Shown: positions 33,601-39,300 of the stretch, piece by piece | How the letters are laid out: the number at the start of each line of letters is the position of its first letter | How positions within the stretch are numbered: the first letter of the stretch is position 1 | From: Varanus komodoensis | Taxonomy: Eukaryota > Chordata > Lepidosauria > Squamata > Varanidae | Length of the DNA: 64,000 nt | Assembly: GCF_004798865.1 (NCBI RefSeq) | Contig: NW_025335268.1 | Location: forward strand, 93,793,136 to 93,857,135 | Direction of reading: 5' to 3' | Notes under the pieces: generated by a model | Told to the model about the DNA's origin: nothing | What the model saw: only the letters and a program-made list of their open reading frames with translations | Database searches by the model: none | Position numbers and translations under genes: made by a program

Positions 33601-33996
33601 TTACAGACTACAGATCTAGACCATGTTTGTATCTGCACTTCTGTGTGCTTCACAGTCAGCTTTCCCTCAACATGGTGCTTTTCTGATACATCTGATGCCC
33701 ATAATGCCCAGCGAATGCACCTGCCGGCTAGAGAGTATGGTGGCTGTAATCCAGCACATCTGGAAGGCACCAGATTGGGGAAGACTGGTTTAAGTGATCC
33801 CTTGTGGGCTTTGTTAACCAGAACGGATGACCAGTTGCTGCACAGATGCTCAGTTACCTAAATTCCTTTGGCATACATTCTCCATAGGACTCCAAGAGAG
33901 ATCACAGTGATGAATATTCACCAAGCCATCTGTAACATCCCTTTTCTGGACTTCCTCACAAACAAGCATATGGGAATATTGAATGATGAACAGTAA
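501..33996 (+). CDS. YEATS2: YEATS2 (YEATS domain-containing protein 2), C-terminal 22 coding exons; 5' part outside window
   Basis: Chromatin protein of the nucleus, scaffold subunit of the ATAC histone acetyltransferase complex; its YEATS domain reads acetylated H3K27 (family knowledge). Exons: 501-687, 1090-1323, 2675-2833, 2957-3060, 8147-8254, 10030-10203, 11602-11860, 12686-12847, 13034-13143, 14262-14420, 17867-18100, 20236-20434, 21396-21527, 21883-21981, 23841-23952, 24602-24675, 26094-26173, 28049-28247, 29306-29532, 31322-31396, 32098-32171, 33888-33996. All borders are GT-AG and phases join without a break: 3,270 nt, 1,089 residues plus TAA. That closely fits what I recall of human YEATS2 from about residue 330 to its end at 1,422. 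The window starts just after the YEATS domain. The long middle is Ser/Thr/Pro/Val/Gln-rich and low in complexity; from about 23.8 kb the protein becomes ordered and ends in a histone fold. Borders were set by reading frame and splice signals, not by transcripts. Confidence 0.96.
1090..1323 (+). CDS. YEATS2: YEATS2 exon w2
   Basis: Carries TEAERHTTLYSLPSSLERTP and two near-repeats, AFQPIAASCKIV and SFQPITMSCKIV, a short internal duplication also in the human protein. Acceptor at 1088-1089, donor GTAATG at 1324, phase 1 in and out. Confidence 0.95.
1490..1850 (+). repeat. LINE 3'-end fragment, L2/CR1-like
   Basis: Contains the phrase 'agtggcacccacgctctgga', typical of squamate LINE 3' regions, and ends with a decayed '...cttagaaat...gcagtataaaagc' tail resembling the usual '...ggcggtatataaat' terminus. 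Lies in a YEATS2 intron. Family only approximate. Confidence 0.5.
2175..2335. repeat. Foldback repeat (non-autonomous DNA-transposon-like)
   Basis: Decayed inverted arms: 'gttgggcaacttgtccccctcc' at the left and 'ggcgggccacaggtagctcat' at the right, around a 'catcagccctagcccacat' core. One of a dozen such copies in this window. Confidence 0.5.
2675..2833 (+). CDS. YEATS2: YEATS2 exon w3
   Basis: Ser/Thr/Pro-rich segment (SPISTPSPSPLPRTPTSTP), rich in SP/TP sites for proline-directed kinases, as in human. Acceptor TTTAG at 2671-2674, donor GTGTGT at 2834, phase 1 in and out. The following intron is only 123 nt and has no stop in frame. Confidence 0.95.
2834..2956 (+). other. YEATS2: Short YEATS2 intron, in frame and stop-free
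   Basis: GTGTGT...ATATAG intron of 123 nt, a multiple of three. Reading on from the upstream exon meets no stop, so retention would add 41 residues (starting VYPTVRDVHS) and keep the downstream frame. The insert does not resemble the flanking Ser/Pro-rich protein; it is most simply a normal short intron. Confidence 0.85.
2957..3060 (+). CDS. YEATS2: YEATS2 exon w4
   Basis: Encodes SPAAKVTSISQAPQGTGSPV and then KIHGSSFAASAVK. Acceptor ATATAG ends at 2956, donor GTAAAA at 3061; leaves in phase 0. Its last two codons (VK) start a SUMO-type motif completed by the next exon. Confidence 0.94.
4803..5064. mobile_element. Foldback element with about 27-bp terminal inverted repeats
   Basis: The left arm (4803-4829) and the reverse complement of the right arm (5038-5064) agree over most positions, sharing 'ggactgagtatg'. 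The left arm itself holds a perfect 10-bp hairpin (4805-4814 against 4818-4827). Inside are several copies of 'acccatggtt'-like motifs in both directions. No coding capacity; probably a non-autonomous DNA transposon. Confidence 0.6.
5700..5834. repeat. Foldback repeat
   Basis: Left arm 'ccttccctgacctggtgcct' and right arm 'ccagggtggggaagg' are inverted copies; the core carries 'agcacccagaattgcc' and 'agttctgggatttgcaatcc', also inverted. Same family as the copies at 9405, 28488 and 29795. Confidence 0.65.
6010..6180 (-). repeat. Antisense LINE 3' tail
   Basis: Starts with TTTATTTATTTATT and 'ctatgccgccccattcg', then 'cctcggggtggctcacaaca': the reverse complement of the tail shared by several squamate LINE families (ends in ...ggcggcatagaaat plus AATA repeats). 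Confidence 0.6.
8147..8254 (+). CDS. YEATS2: YEATS2 exon w5
   Basis: QEDSLFATMPPLCPIGSHSK and on to GGPGTFTK, close to human. The acceptor is a tandem TAG-CAG (8144-8149), so splicing could drop the first Gln codon; the longer form is chosen because it gives the conserved VKQED. Donor GTACTA at 8255; 36 codons, phase 0 both sides. Confidence 0.94.
8795..8875 (-). repeat. tRNA-derived SINE remnant, antisense
   Basis: Reads in reverse like '...gagctcactggtgaaa...gcatactttgcat' and then a degenerate B box followed by 'ctggcatctccaagga', the same unit as the sense copy at 33,180. Heavily decayed. Confidence 0.5.
9405..9537. repeat. Foldback repeat with perfect 9-bp ends
   Basis: Ends are 'acaggggta' and its exact inverse 'tacccctgt'; inside, 'caattcccatcagcttcagt' and 'ataggagttgcagtt' are inverted partners. 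Confidence 0.65.
10030..10203 (+). CDS. YEATS2: YEATS2 exon w6
   Basis: Starts VIIKQEPGEL with a canonical SUMO-type IKQEP motif, then QQYVTVKGSHVIALSPQKQ. Acceptor at 10028-10029, donor GTACAT at 10204; 58 codons, phase 0. The Pro/Ala stretch after the motif is longer than in human. Confidence 0.95.
10204..11601 (+). other. YEATS2: YEATS2 intron with BovB fragment
   Basis: Contains the antisense BovB/RTE reverse-transcriptase fragment (10,740-11,000), followed by a short CAT-repeat (11,053-11,066) and AT-rich sequence. No exon supported. Confidence 0.75.
10740..11000 (-). mobile_element. BovB/RTE LINE reverse-transcriptase fragment
   Basis: The minus strand encodes about 80 residues with YSKAFDCVDHEELW (RT motif A) and EATLRTEYGEKEWFHKGKGI followed by RQGC (motif B), the wording of BovB elements. 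The catalytic YADD block and both flanks are missing. A dead 5'- and 3'-truncated copy inside a YEATS2 intron. Confidence 0.8.
11602..11860 (+). CDS. YEATS2: YEATS2 exon w7
   Basis: Highly conserved block with AIGGGQILVAK, GKQVVTQGVAKAIVSGGGG and TIVAQPVQTLTKAQV, nearly the human sequence. Acceptor TTATAG ends at 11601, donor GTAACG at 11861; phase 0 in, phase 1 out. Confidence 0.96.
11861..12685 (+). other. YEATS2: YEATS2 intron, no element recognised
   Basis: AT-rich spacer with a T-run at 12,199-12,210. No exon or recognisable repeat. Confidence 0.7.
12686..12847 (+). CDS. YEATS2: YEATS2 exon w8
   Basis: MATLQLPATNLANLANLPPG, then KLYLTTNSKNPSGKGKLLLI and IPQGAILRATNNA: the most conserved stretch of the disordered middle, almost identical to human, which suggests a binding surface. 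Acceptor TTCTAG ends at 12685, donor GTTAGT at 12848; phase 1 in and out. Confidence 0.96.
13034..13143 (+). CDS. YEATS2: YEATS2 exon w9, short glycine tract
   Basis: QQSGTSAGGGGGTQSTST and then LSQHLTYTSYILKQTPQ. The Gly run is five residues, while the human protein as I recall it has several tens of Gly/Ser residues here. Acceptor CAG at 13031-13033, donor GTGAGT at 13144; phase 1 in, phase 0 out. Confidence 0.94.
13144..14261 (+). other. YEATS2: YEATS2 intron with foldback and hairpin
   Basis: Contains a decayed foldback at about 13,243-13,362 ('actacagctcccattaaccc' against 'gtattgcagtcc') and a perfect 14-bp inverted repeat at 13,856-13,902. No exon supported. Confidence 0.65.
13856..13902. 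repeat. Perfect 14-bp inverted repeat
   Basis: 'acagcaaattatgg' at 13,856-13,869 faces its exact inverse at 13,889-13,902 across 19 bases. A third partial copy ('caatttgctgt') lies near 14,184, so this may be one end of a larger decayed element. Confidence 0.75.
14262..14420 (+). CDS. YEATS2: YEATS2 exon w10
   Basis: GTFLVGQPSHQTSAKQAATG through LKVITGHKTAALFAQ; the human order of motifs is kept. Acceptor TCCAG ends at 14261, donor GTAATG at 14421; 53 codons, phase 0. Confidence 0.95.
15333..16745 (+). mobile_element. CR1 LINE fragment: endonuclease and linker, no reverse transcriptase
   Basis: From 15,477 it encodes an APE-type endonuclease: MYINAKSMGNKQEELEALL, ITETWWDE, VCYRPPG and MGDFNLPDISWE, the order of CR1 ORF2. 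The frame then breaks near 16,020-16,070 and goes on in another frame with RRRRVPPWMRKEVVRGI to KKGFFEHVNGKRK, ending at a stop near 16,571. Decayed sense sequence runs to 16,740 (QILNDCFASVFSPEQ), where CR1 homology stops before the RT domain. The usual LINE copy is cut at the 5' end; this one is cut at the 3' end. Confidence 0.85.
16862..16962. repeat. Foldback repeat (partial)
   Basis: 'ccccctatcattccc'-like core and an 'aggttggagaaggctg' end typical of the foldback family; inserted in the L2 remnant. Confidence 0.45.
17111..17344 (+). repeat. Sauria SINE, sense copy
   Basis: Head 'acagtgttggactaggactc' with B box 'gggttcaggtcacc', middle 'ctctcaacctaacctacctt' and 'aggataaaatggagcggagg', tail 'tgggttcctggaaggaaaaa' then 'atataaat'. 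This is the squamate SINE whose 3' end is shared with BovB. Confidence 0.85.
17531..17645 (-). repeat. CR1 LINE 3' tail, antisense
   Basis: Begins 'aatcatagactagtagtgtt', then 'ggaagagaccaaagggcc' and 'gtccaaccccctgc': the reverse complement of the CR1 3' end, which in sense ends with ATTCTATG-type repeats. Confidence 0.75.
17867..18100 (+). CDS. YEATS2: YEATS2 exon w11, two possible donors
   Basis: AASSGQASLMKISDNTLKSL and then SKPGTTVLRVSGGVIT match human. After GIAQ there is a good donor (CAG then GTGAGG at 18041); the frame continues 20 more codons to a second good donor (CAG then GTAAGC at 18101). Both keep the frame. The long form is listed; the short form would end at 18,040. The 3.4-kb intron upstream holds the nested repeat pile. 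Confidence 0.88.
18101..20235 (+). other. YEATS2: YEATS2 intron, 2.1 kb
   Basis: Holds a foldback copy at about 18,830-18,945 ('ctattcccatcattccaacc' against 'gatggcagttgtagtcc'). A splice-like block at 19,931-19,967 is discussed under rejected items. Otherwise featureless. Confidence 0.7.
20236..20434 (+). CDS. YEATS2: YEATS2 exon w12
   Basis: Fast-evolving Ser/Ala/Val/Pro-rich segment (ASSSLVPAASPAVKASG to APVSGKTAVS). Placed by reading frame and by the conserved VSGK-T-AVSG end. Acceptor CACAG ends at 20235, donor GTAATC at 20435; phase 0 in, phase 1 out. Confidence 0.9.
20435..21395 (+). other. YEATS2: YEATS2 intron, nothing recognised
   Basis: AT-rich spacer; no exon and no repeat family recognised. 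Confidence 0.7.
21396..21527 (+). CDS. YEATS2: YEATS2 exon w13
   Basis: LLKIHSSQNSPQQAVLTVPS and GGVQTILMPVNK, close to human. Acceptor TTTTAG ends at 21395, donor GTAAAA at 21528; phase 1 both sides. Confidence 0.95.
21883..21981 (+). CDS. YEATS2: YEATS2 exon w14
   Basis: VIQSLSSSKVSAATPVTS and then PVVPSPSVVSVTK; a short Ser/Pro/Val spacer of low complexity. Strong polypyrimidine acceptor ending at 21882, donor GTAACT at 21982; phase 1 both sides. Confidence 0.93.
21982..23840 (+). other. YEATS2: YEATS2 intron with an unidentified repeat-like block
   Basis: Bases 22,540-23,165 differ from their surroundings: less AT-rich, with an open stretch of about 120 codons (22,564-22,932) including PDADSESESEEHFSEI, and 'gagcaataaaggaagtgcaa' towards the end. 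It looks like part of an interspersed element of unknown family, possibly LTR-related. Nothing else in the intron was recognised. Confidence 0.4.
23841..23952 (+). CDS. YEATS2: YEATS2 exon w15
   Basis: VKLEPDSSGQSCSSQVSQ, then MTVKAEESSELGNYVIG. It holds two SUMO-type motifs (VKLE, VKAE) in the positions of human VKTEP and VKTEE. Acceptor CTGAAG ends at 23840; donor GTAAAT at 23953; phase 1 in, phase 2 out. Confidence 0.95.
23953..24601 (+). other. YEATS2: YEATS2 intron, nothing recognised
   Basis: Plain intronic sequence; no exon or repeat family seen. Confidence 0.7.
24602..24675 (+). CDS. YEATS2: YEATS2 exon w16
   Basis: TEYLDNLQQLLTAIVKKVPL, then IAER: an amphipathic helix, start of the ordered C-terminal half (human has HLETIQQLLTAIVKKIPLI). 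Acceptor TTCCAG ends at 24601, donor GTAAGA at 24676; phase 2 in, phase 1 out. Confidence 0.95.
24676..26093 (+). other. YEATS2: YEATS2 intron, nothing recognised
   Basis: AT-rich spacer between exons w16 and w17; no exon or recognisable repeat. Confidence 0.7.
26094..26173 (+). CDS. YEATS2: YEATS2 exon w17
   Basis: TEDANSFCASSVEQYYSWNI and GKRRAAE, close to human (SVEQYYGWNIGKRRAAE). Acceptor TTTTAG ends at 26093, donor GTAATC at 26174; phase 1 in, phase 0 out. Confidence 0.95.
26174..28048 (+). other. YEATS2: YEATS2 intron, nothing recognised
   Basis: 1.9 kb of spacer. A short phrase near 27,440-27,480 ('catcctgggaattttagtccc') could be a foldback remnant; too decayed to call. Confidence 0.65.
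28049..28247 (+). CDS. YEATS2: YEATS2 exon w18
   Basis: WQRALTVRKILQEMIEKHPK, then HWCRYRGYTPPDPEALRN and SIEDVLTQIDSEP. A helical, strongly conserved region of unknown structure to me; the H-W-C-R-x-x-G-Y-T-P-P-D-P-E core matches human. Acceptor TTGCAG ends at 28048, donor GTGAGT at 28248; phase 0 in, phase 1 out. Confidence 0.96.
28248..29305 (+). other. YEATS2: YEATS2 intron with foldback and CT-rich tract
   Basis: Contains the foldback at 28,488-28,577 and a polypyrimidine simple repeat (CCCTCTCT-like) at about 28,765-28,803. Confidence 0.75.
28488..28577. repeat. Compact foldback repeat, perfect 11-bp ends
   Basis: 'cagcctttccc' at 28,488-28,498 and its exact inverse at 28,567-28,577 bound a 90-bp unit, a short member of the family at 5700 and 29,795. 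Confidence 0.75.
29306..29532 (+). CDS. YEATS2: YEATS2 exon w19
   Basis: CSSSYTTGEEICRKLVELER, an acidic patch (PDNDEEVDILG), the lysine-rich NIKKEQEEKQ, and ASEFVRKTVQQ leading into the histone fold. Two SUMO-type motifs (LKQEP, IKKEQ). Acceptor AAAAG ends at 29305, donor GTAAAG at 29533; phase 1 in, phase 0 out. Confidence 0.95.
29533..31321 (+). other. YEATS2: YEATS2 intron with foldbacks, LINE tail and an 18-bp duplication
   Basis: Holds foldbacks at 29,795-29,900 and about 30,300-30,405 (decayed), a LINE 3' tail at 30,630-30,725 ('gtgaaccaccctgaatgctt ... gatatagatatgtaat') and a tandem duplication of 'tacctttcctagatgggt'-type units near 31,060-31,091. Confidence 0.65.
29795..29900. repeat. 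Foldback repeat, perfect 10-bp ends
   Basis: 'ccttccccag' at 29,795-29,804 and its inverse at 29,891-29,900; the core has 'tcactgggagttgtagtcta', the family hallmark. Confidence 0.75.
31322..31396 (+). CDS. YEATS2: YEATS2 exon w20 (histone fold, first half)
   Basis: IGISLQPIEVQKNIYASVIE, then DMILK. Begins the NF-YC-like histone fold which in human pairs with NC2-beta (DR1). Acceptor TTATAG ends at 31321, donor GTAAGC at 31397; 25 codons, phase 0. Confidence 0.95.
31397..32097 (+). other. YEATS2: YEATS2 intron, nothing recognised
   Basis: 700-bp spacer inside the histone-fold coding region; no repeat or exon seen. Confidence 0.7.
32098..32171 (+). CDS. YEATS2: YEATS2 exon w21 (histone fold, central helix)
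   Basis: ATEQLANDILREALAVGYQA, then APRHR: the long central helix of the histone fold, nearly identical to human. Acceptor AACAG ends at 32097, donor GTATAT at 32172; phase 0 in, phase 2 out. An antisense SINE starts about 30 bp past the donor. Confidence 0.95.
32199..32430 (-). repeat. Sauria SINE, antisense copy
   Basis: Reverse order of the SINE: 'acatttatatcccatcgttc', then 'tcgcaacaatctggtgaggt', then 'gagcccagatctctggagtc' and the head remnant up to 'ccataccatattagttctcc'. Confidence 0.7.
33180..33372 (+). repeat. tRNA-derived SINE (not Sauria type)
   Basis: Head 'gaccatagctcagtgacagc' (A box), 'tgcctgcagagggtccaagg' leading into a B box, body 'gatggaccaatgttctgac' and end 'gcagcttcctttatgg'. 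Matches a common reptile SINE pattern; the tRNA head has diverged and cannot be a working tRNA. Confidence 0.75.
33888..33996 (+). CDS. YEATS2: YEATS2 last coding exon with stop
   Basis: PREITVMNIHQAICNIPFLD, then FLTNKHMGILNDEQ and TAA at 33,994-33,996. Last helices of the histone fold; the human end is almost the same (FLTNKHMGILNEDQ), so the C-terminus is complete. Acceptor CATAG ends at 33887. Confidence 0.96.
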
Positions 33997-36305
33997 TCTG
34001 AACTGCAAACCCACAGAAAAGTCAGAATGAGGACTCCTGAGCATCTAGATGTTGATGTGTCTAGATACATATTTTTAGTGTTGGGGCTTGAATTCTGCAA
34101 ACTAAAGTGACAGACACACAGAGAAAAAACAGTTTAAAAGGCCTTTTCAAAAATATATTAACCCTTTCAAGAAAACTTGTAGTCCTTTCTCTAAAAAAGA
34201 AAGAAAGAAAATCAGTTCCAAATTCAGCTACCTGATTTCATTGAAAATTGCTCCCAAGTCAGCTTGCTGCTATAGCTAAGATTGTATATTAGATCATGAC
34301 CTTGATTAGTGGGGTCCTGCTTTTGTATGCAAATGACTTATTACAGGCACCTGTTCCTATGATCTGGTAAATACACACTTCCCTACTTCTTCAGAGACTA
34401 GCCATGTCCAGCATTGAAATGAAATGCATAGTTAAGAAGCAACAGGTTGGTTTGGAGTACAAGAAAGAGCCTGGCCTAGCCTTGGTTTGTGTATTCCCCT
34501 TTCCTCTTCTGGTGTGATTTAGAGTTTGGAAGCTTTCATGAAGTCATCCTTGCTGAATCAGACCAAAGTCCTGTTGAGACCGGCTTTCTGTTCTTACAGT
34601 GCCCAAGCAGATGCCTGAAGTAGGGCATACCTTCAATTTCATACTCGTGTTCAGGTTTCCAGCAACTGGTATTAGAGGCATTCTGCCTGATACTGGAGGC
34701 AATATATTTTAAATTTTGTAATGTATTCTGGTTTATATGAATTGCAGTTGGCATGTTACGAAAACCTGAACATGGAAGCAAACCAAATTTAAATGTGGCT
34801 TGTTTATACATGCAGCTTTTTTCCATTAACCATGATGAAAACTAGCCACAGTTTGGAGATTGGGTAAACGCTTAACTGCAGTCAATCTAAAATAAAAGTA
34901 GAAACTTGGTATTTCTTGTGGCCACAACAAAAAAAGGAGAGCGTTCAATTCTGGGTCAAAGCAAAACAGATTCTGCTACATTTGCATGCAATGAAAGAGC
35001 TGCTTAGACAGATACACAGAAAGGTGGCAAATATTTATCCTGTTAAAGTGTGAGATGGCAAACCAGGCATCACCAAGTCTCTTTGGAATAGCCTGGGAGC
35101 TTATTCAAGATGATTTACTCTGAAATCAGCTGTTTGAAAGAAATGTTTTCAAACTGTCATGTCACTGACCTAGTTTGGCTTTTATACTATAAAAAACCCT
35201 TTTTTCCCCTATGGGCTTCCATTGACTGAGATGTTTTAGTTGGCCAGCAAAAAAAAAGAAGAAGAAGAGAAGAGAAATTTTGTAGTATTTTTGTTGAATC
35301 TGTTTGAATTTTAATTTTATTTGCTGGTTTTAGTATTTTGAGTTGTGTGAAGCCATTAGAAATTTTCATTTCAATTCCTGACAATAGAAATGGTCTAGCC
35401 TATATTAAGGTATACTATTAGAACATAAATTTTTGCTAGAGAGTTTTCAGGATCTGCCTATTTCTGTGTCTTAGCAGATTTTGGTGATTAGTTACGCTTA
35501 ATACTGAAAGGGCTGGGTAAAAACATCAGTCCACTTGCCTTTCTCAGGACTGTCCCTGTATGGTTCTTCCTCTTGTGATCTTCACTAATCCCTCCCTGTT
35601 TGCTTTTCTGAACTGGGGAGCTTTCTGTTGTTGGTAGCTGCCACATTGGATGCAGACATTGTGGATGGGAATAAAAGCTCCCTTCCTTCTGGGCTGGGCT
35701 GGGCTGGACTTCTGATCCAGATTAGTGCCCCTACCAAACCCCCATAACAAAAAGGGAGCTGCCTCTTCTTATTTAGCACTGACTGAGCCTTTGACATTTA
35801 ACTGGCTCTTCTTACTGTAAGTGGTAACATTTCTGCTGTTGGCCCTTCTCTCAGTAAACTTTAGATAGTAGGAGAGAAGGCTTAACACATAACAAGATTA
35901 TTAAAACCAGTATTAATCCATCTAACAAAGATGGGCTGTTACCTTGAGGTGGTGAAGGATCAATGCAAAGGAGGAAAAGCTGCCCCTTTAAAATGTAATT
36001 AGCTTCAGACTTGACTTTTGATTTGGGCAGATCTTTCCTTCCTTAGAAAAAGAAATTGTTATTGTCTAGCAGTGACTCTAGGCTGGTTTATTTAAAAAAA
36101 TCTTTGTGGTTAAGTTGAAGGAATAAGACAGCTTCCACATGCCCAGGTTGCTTTTGCTGAACCAGAGTTACCACCTTGAAATGAGAGTAAGGCTACTATT
36201 GTTGAAACTGGTCCTTGTCTTAAATCCTGTGCATTGTCTGTATTATACTGTATAATATACATTGTGTAATATACATTTACAATAAATTTTCTTTATTAAA
36301 ACCAA
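33997..36305 (+). other. YEATS2: YEATS2 3' UTR (inferred extent)
   Basis: Non-coding stretch from the stop to the first well-placed poly(A) signal. It contains a degenerate copy of an interspersed repeat near 34,540-34,640 whose core reads like 'ctg(g)atcagaccaaag', also seen antisense-adjacent near 8,880. No open frame in it resembles a protein. The end point is inferred from the signal at 36,281. Confidence 0.5.
36281..36286 (+). terminator. YEATS2: Candidate poly(A) signal of YEATS2
   Basis: AATAAA, followed 20-50 bases later by a G/T-rich run (36,308-36,335) of the type that binds CstF downstream of cleavage sites. The resulting 2.3-kb 3' UTR is a reasonable length for this gene. Confidence 0.5.
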
Positions 36306-39300
36306 CAGGTGGGGTTTTGGGGGGGGCGTTTTCTGCTCTAAGCCTATCTGCTTTCTTGTGTATCTGCAGTGCAGGTTGGAGGGGAGGGTGATTGGCAGCT
36401 GCCACATTAATTCAGGGTTCTTTCTTGCTCCATTATCCCTGCTTCCAGATAGACCTCACCTTGTACTTCCACTTAGGATGCTAATTCATTGTTTTACTCT
36501 GAGGACCATCTCTTTCACTGCAGTTGTATAGGTAGCACTGTCTAAACTTTCAAAAATAGTACACAATATGCTTTTCTTCTTTAACTGCCGTAAAGATGGA
36601 GCTACAAAAATGCAAACGTTACCCTCATTTCTAGTTTCTGAAGCATCGTTGTCCTAAGCTGCTTTCCCTTGCTAAAATTATTGTATTTATAATCTATTTC
36701 CTGCAAAAATAGTGCTTAAGGTGGTTAACAATAGAATCCAGATTAAAAATCTTAATTAAACATAAAACAAATTGATTATTGCTGCAATAAAACTAAAAAA
36801 CACTGGGAAGGCAGTAAAGAGCTATGTCTTCACCTACTACTGCATAACCGCCCAAATTTGTGATATGCGACAGAGACTTGTAATATCCCTATTCTTGTAC
36901 CCCTGCCTGAGTTTATCTGTTTGGTGAACTGAAGGGCAGAGTTCTTTGAACTTTCTGCCCTGGCTCCCTGTCCATCACAGGACCCCCAGAAATATAAAAG
37001 CTTAAAAAACCTTGGTAGACTGCCCCATGCTGAATATTCCTCTAAGGCATTCAGAAAACAGTGTTGATAGAACTTCAGTATTACCTGGGATATCTATTCT
37101 AGTAACGTCTTCCCAGTTTGACATGGGAAGGTAGAATAGAGGCATAGAATTGTAATATAAAAGTCAAAATGTACTCATGTCAGGCAAACGTAGTTCAGAT
37201 GGCATGTAAAGAAAGGAAATGCCCAAACAATAACAAAAGCATGAAGAGGCCTAGTAATAGCACCGGGCATGATGGGGCAGTGCCATGAGCTCCATAGGGG
37301 ACACCACAACTGACAAGGCCTCCCTGTTTTTCATGAATTGAAAGAAAATGATGCCAGCAGGGTTGTGCATTAAATCCAGTTGTAAGTACACGATTCTCAG
37401 CCTAATAACTTTCAAAATCAATAGCACCAGCTTAGAAAAATACCACCATCAGAAAAGTTAGAATTTCTCTTCTAAATTGTGTGTACCAGTTGATGCTTTT
37501 ATCTCTGATGACCAGCAAGTCTATTTTTAAACAGTGCTTTAAACCAGTGTACATTCAGTAATAACCCTGTACCTAGATAAGCAAAATGTTTCTGGGGTGA
37601 AAAATGGTAAATCTGATGGAAAAACCTCTTGCTCCAGGAATCACAGAGTGTTGCTTTTAGGATGCCTCGCTAAGCAGTCTCTAAAGATAATTCTTGCTAT
37701 GGAGTGGAAATCTCCACAGGATCCTACTGGCAGTAAGGAAATACGGTAGTAAATCACAGAGGAATTGTCAGCACTCTTGTGCATTAAATTCAGCTTGATT
37801 GCTACAATCTGTGCAATACTGCCCAAGACCCATGACTGTCCCATGACTATCCAGATACGAGATGCATATCCCCCACCTTCTTTCTTCAAGTCCAGTTTGT
37901 GAATGGTTCAATTGTAGAAAGAGGTCAATTGTCATACTAATGAGTAACAGGAAGGCTTGCAGAATGTGTGTTGCTACAGCAACCAGTTACCATCAGAAAA
38001 CAGATAAGGCCAAGGATTCAAGGAAATTTACCTCTGTGAAAGAATCTTAAGTCATGTTTCAAGCACTGAAAATAGTGTAAACATTCCTGTATATTACCAT
38101 GTGGGTTTATTGTACAAAAACATATGTCACAGTTAATACAAATGCTGTTGTGGTTGACCACCCCTTTTCAGCATATACATTTGGGGAGTCGTTACATGGA
38201 GAAAGTACTTTATGGGAAAACGTGTGCAGAGGTTCCCTCCTAAATCTTAAGAATGATTTTCTCTTCTAAATTAACACGTGTCCATACCTCTGATTTATTG
38301 GGCCAAAAGAACCCATGAGGGCAGCTAATTCTGCTTAATCCTGCTACTTTTCTCTAAAAGAGAATCTTCTATCAGAATGCAGGAAATCCTAACCCTTCGT
38401 TAGTTTCAGCAGATGGAAGAACCCCAGGGCTAGGTCCCAGTCTGGCTCTCCAGGGTTCAGGTGGCCGCACCCTCTTCCCCCAACCACTGATCTTGGTGGT
38501 TTTCCAGCTGTTGTGCAGTTATCCCTTTCCTCATCCTAAATTACTGAAATGCCTCTCTTAAGGCTTCATTGCCTGCAGGAAGAGGTTTAAGTAAACCATC
38601 TGCTGGGATTTGTTGATCCTGCCCCTTTGGCTTCTCCCACCACTGGAACTAAGCTTCTCAAATGAAATTTGGTCCTGGAGAGGAAATGAGTCAGTTTCTC
38701 TAATTTTCACCCCAATATTGTGGTGGAAACAAAGCTGTAATTGATGCATGTTATTGATGTTAATTTTCCCTGCAAGCAATAAGTCGAAGCTGATGGTAGC
38801 TACATTCAGTATGGAAAGTGCAATCCTTCGCATGTCTATGCTGGCTAGGAAGTGCTGGAAGTCATAGGACCTTTTTTGTTTGTTTGGTCTACTCATGCAT
38901 AGGATTGCATTCAAACTCATTCCCCTATTGACAGATTAGGAATATGTTTTTCATGCTACAATGAGTAATCCTTATATCTTGAAACAAAGACTTAGGAAGC
39001 TGTCCCTCAAGATACACTTGAACAAGAAGCTGCATTTATTTCATCTGACTCTGTAATACCCAGATCATAGTACAAACCTTTGGCTAGTGACTGGGATTTA
39101 CTTACAAGGGCACTCTCACAGGTCTACCATAGAACTATCACTTGAACTTAAAATGTGTGTACCCAGCATAAAACTCCATAACTCAGTTGTGAAGTGCATG
39201 TTTTACATGAAGAAGGTATTTGCTTCAATCCTTGATATCTCTGGGTAAAAAGATAGTGTACCACATGTTGGAAATAACTCCTGTGTTGCTGGAGAAACAC

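Larger units (their letters stand above)
32172..33887 (+). other. YEATS2: Last YEATS2 intron with two SINEs and a foldback
   Basis: Contains an antisense Sauria SINE (32,199-32,430), a sense tRNA-derived SINE (33,180-33,372) and a foldback at about 33,670-33,793 ('agattggggaagactg' end). Confidence 0.75.
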
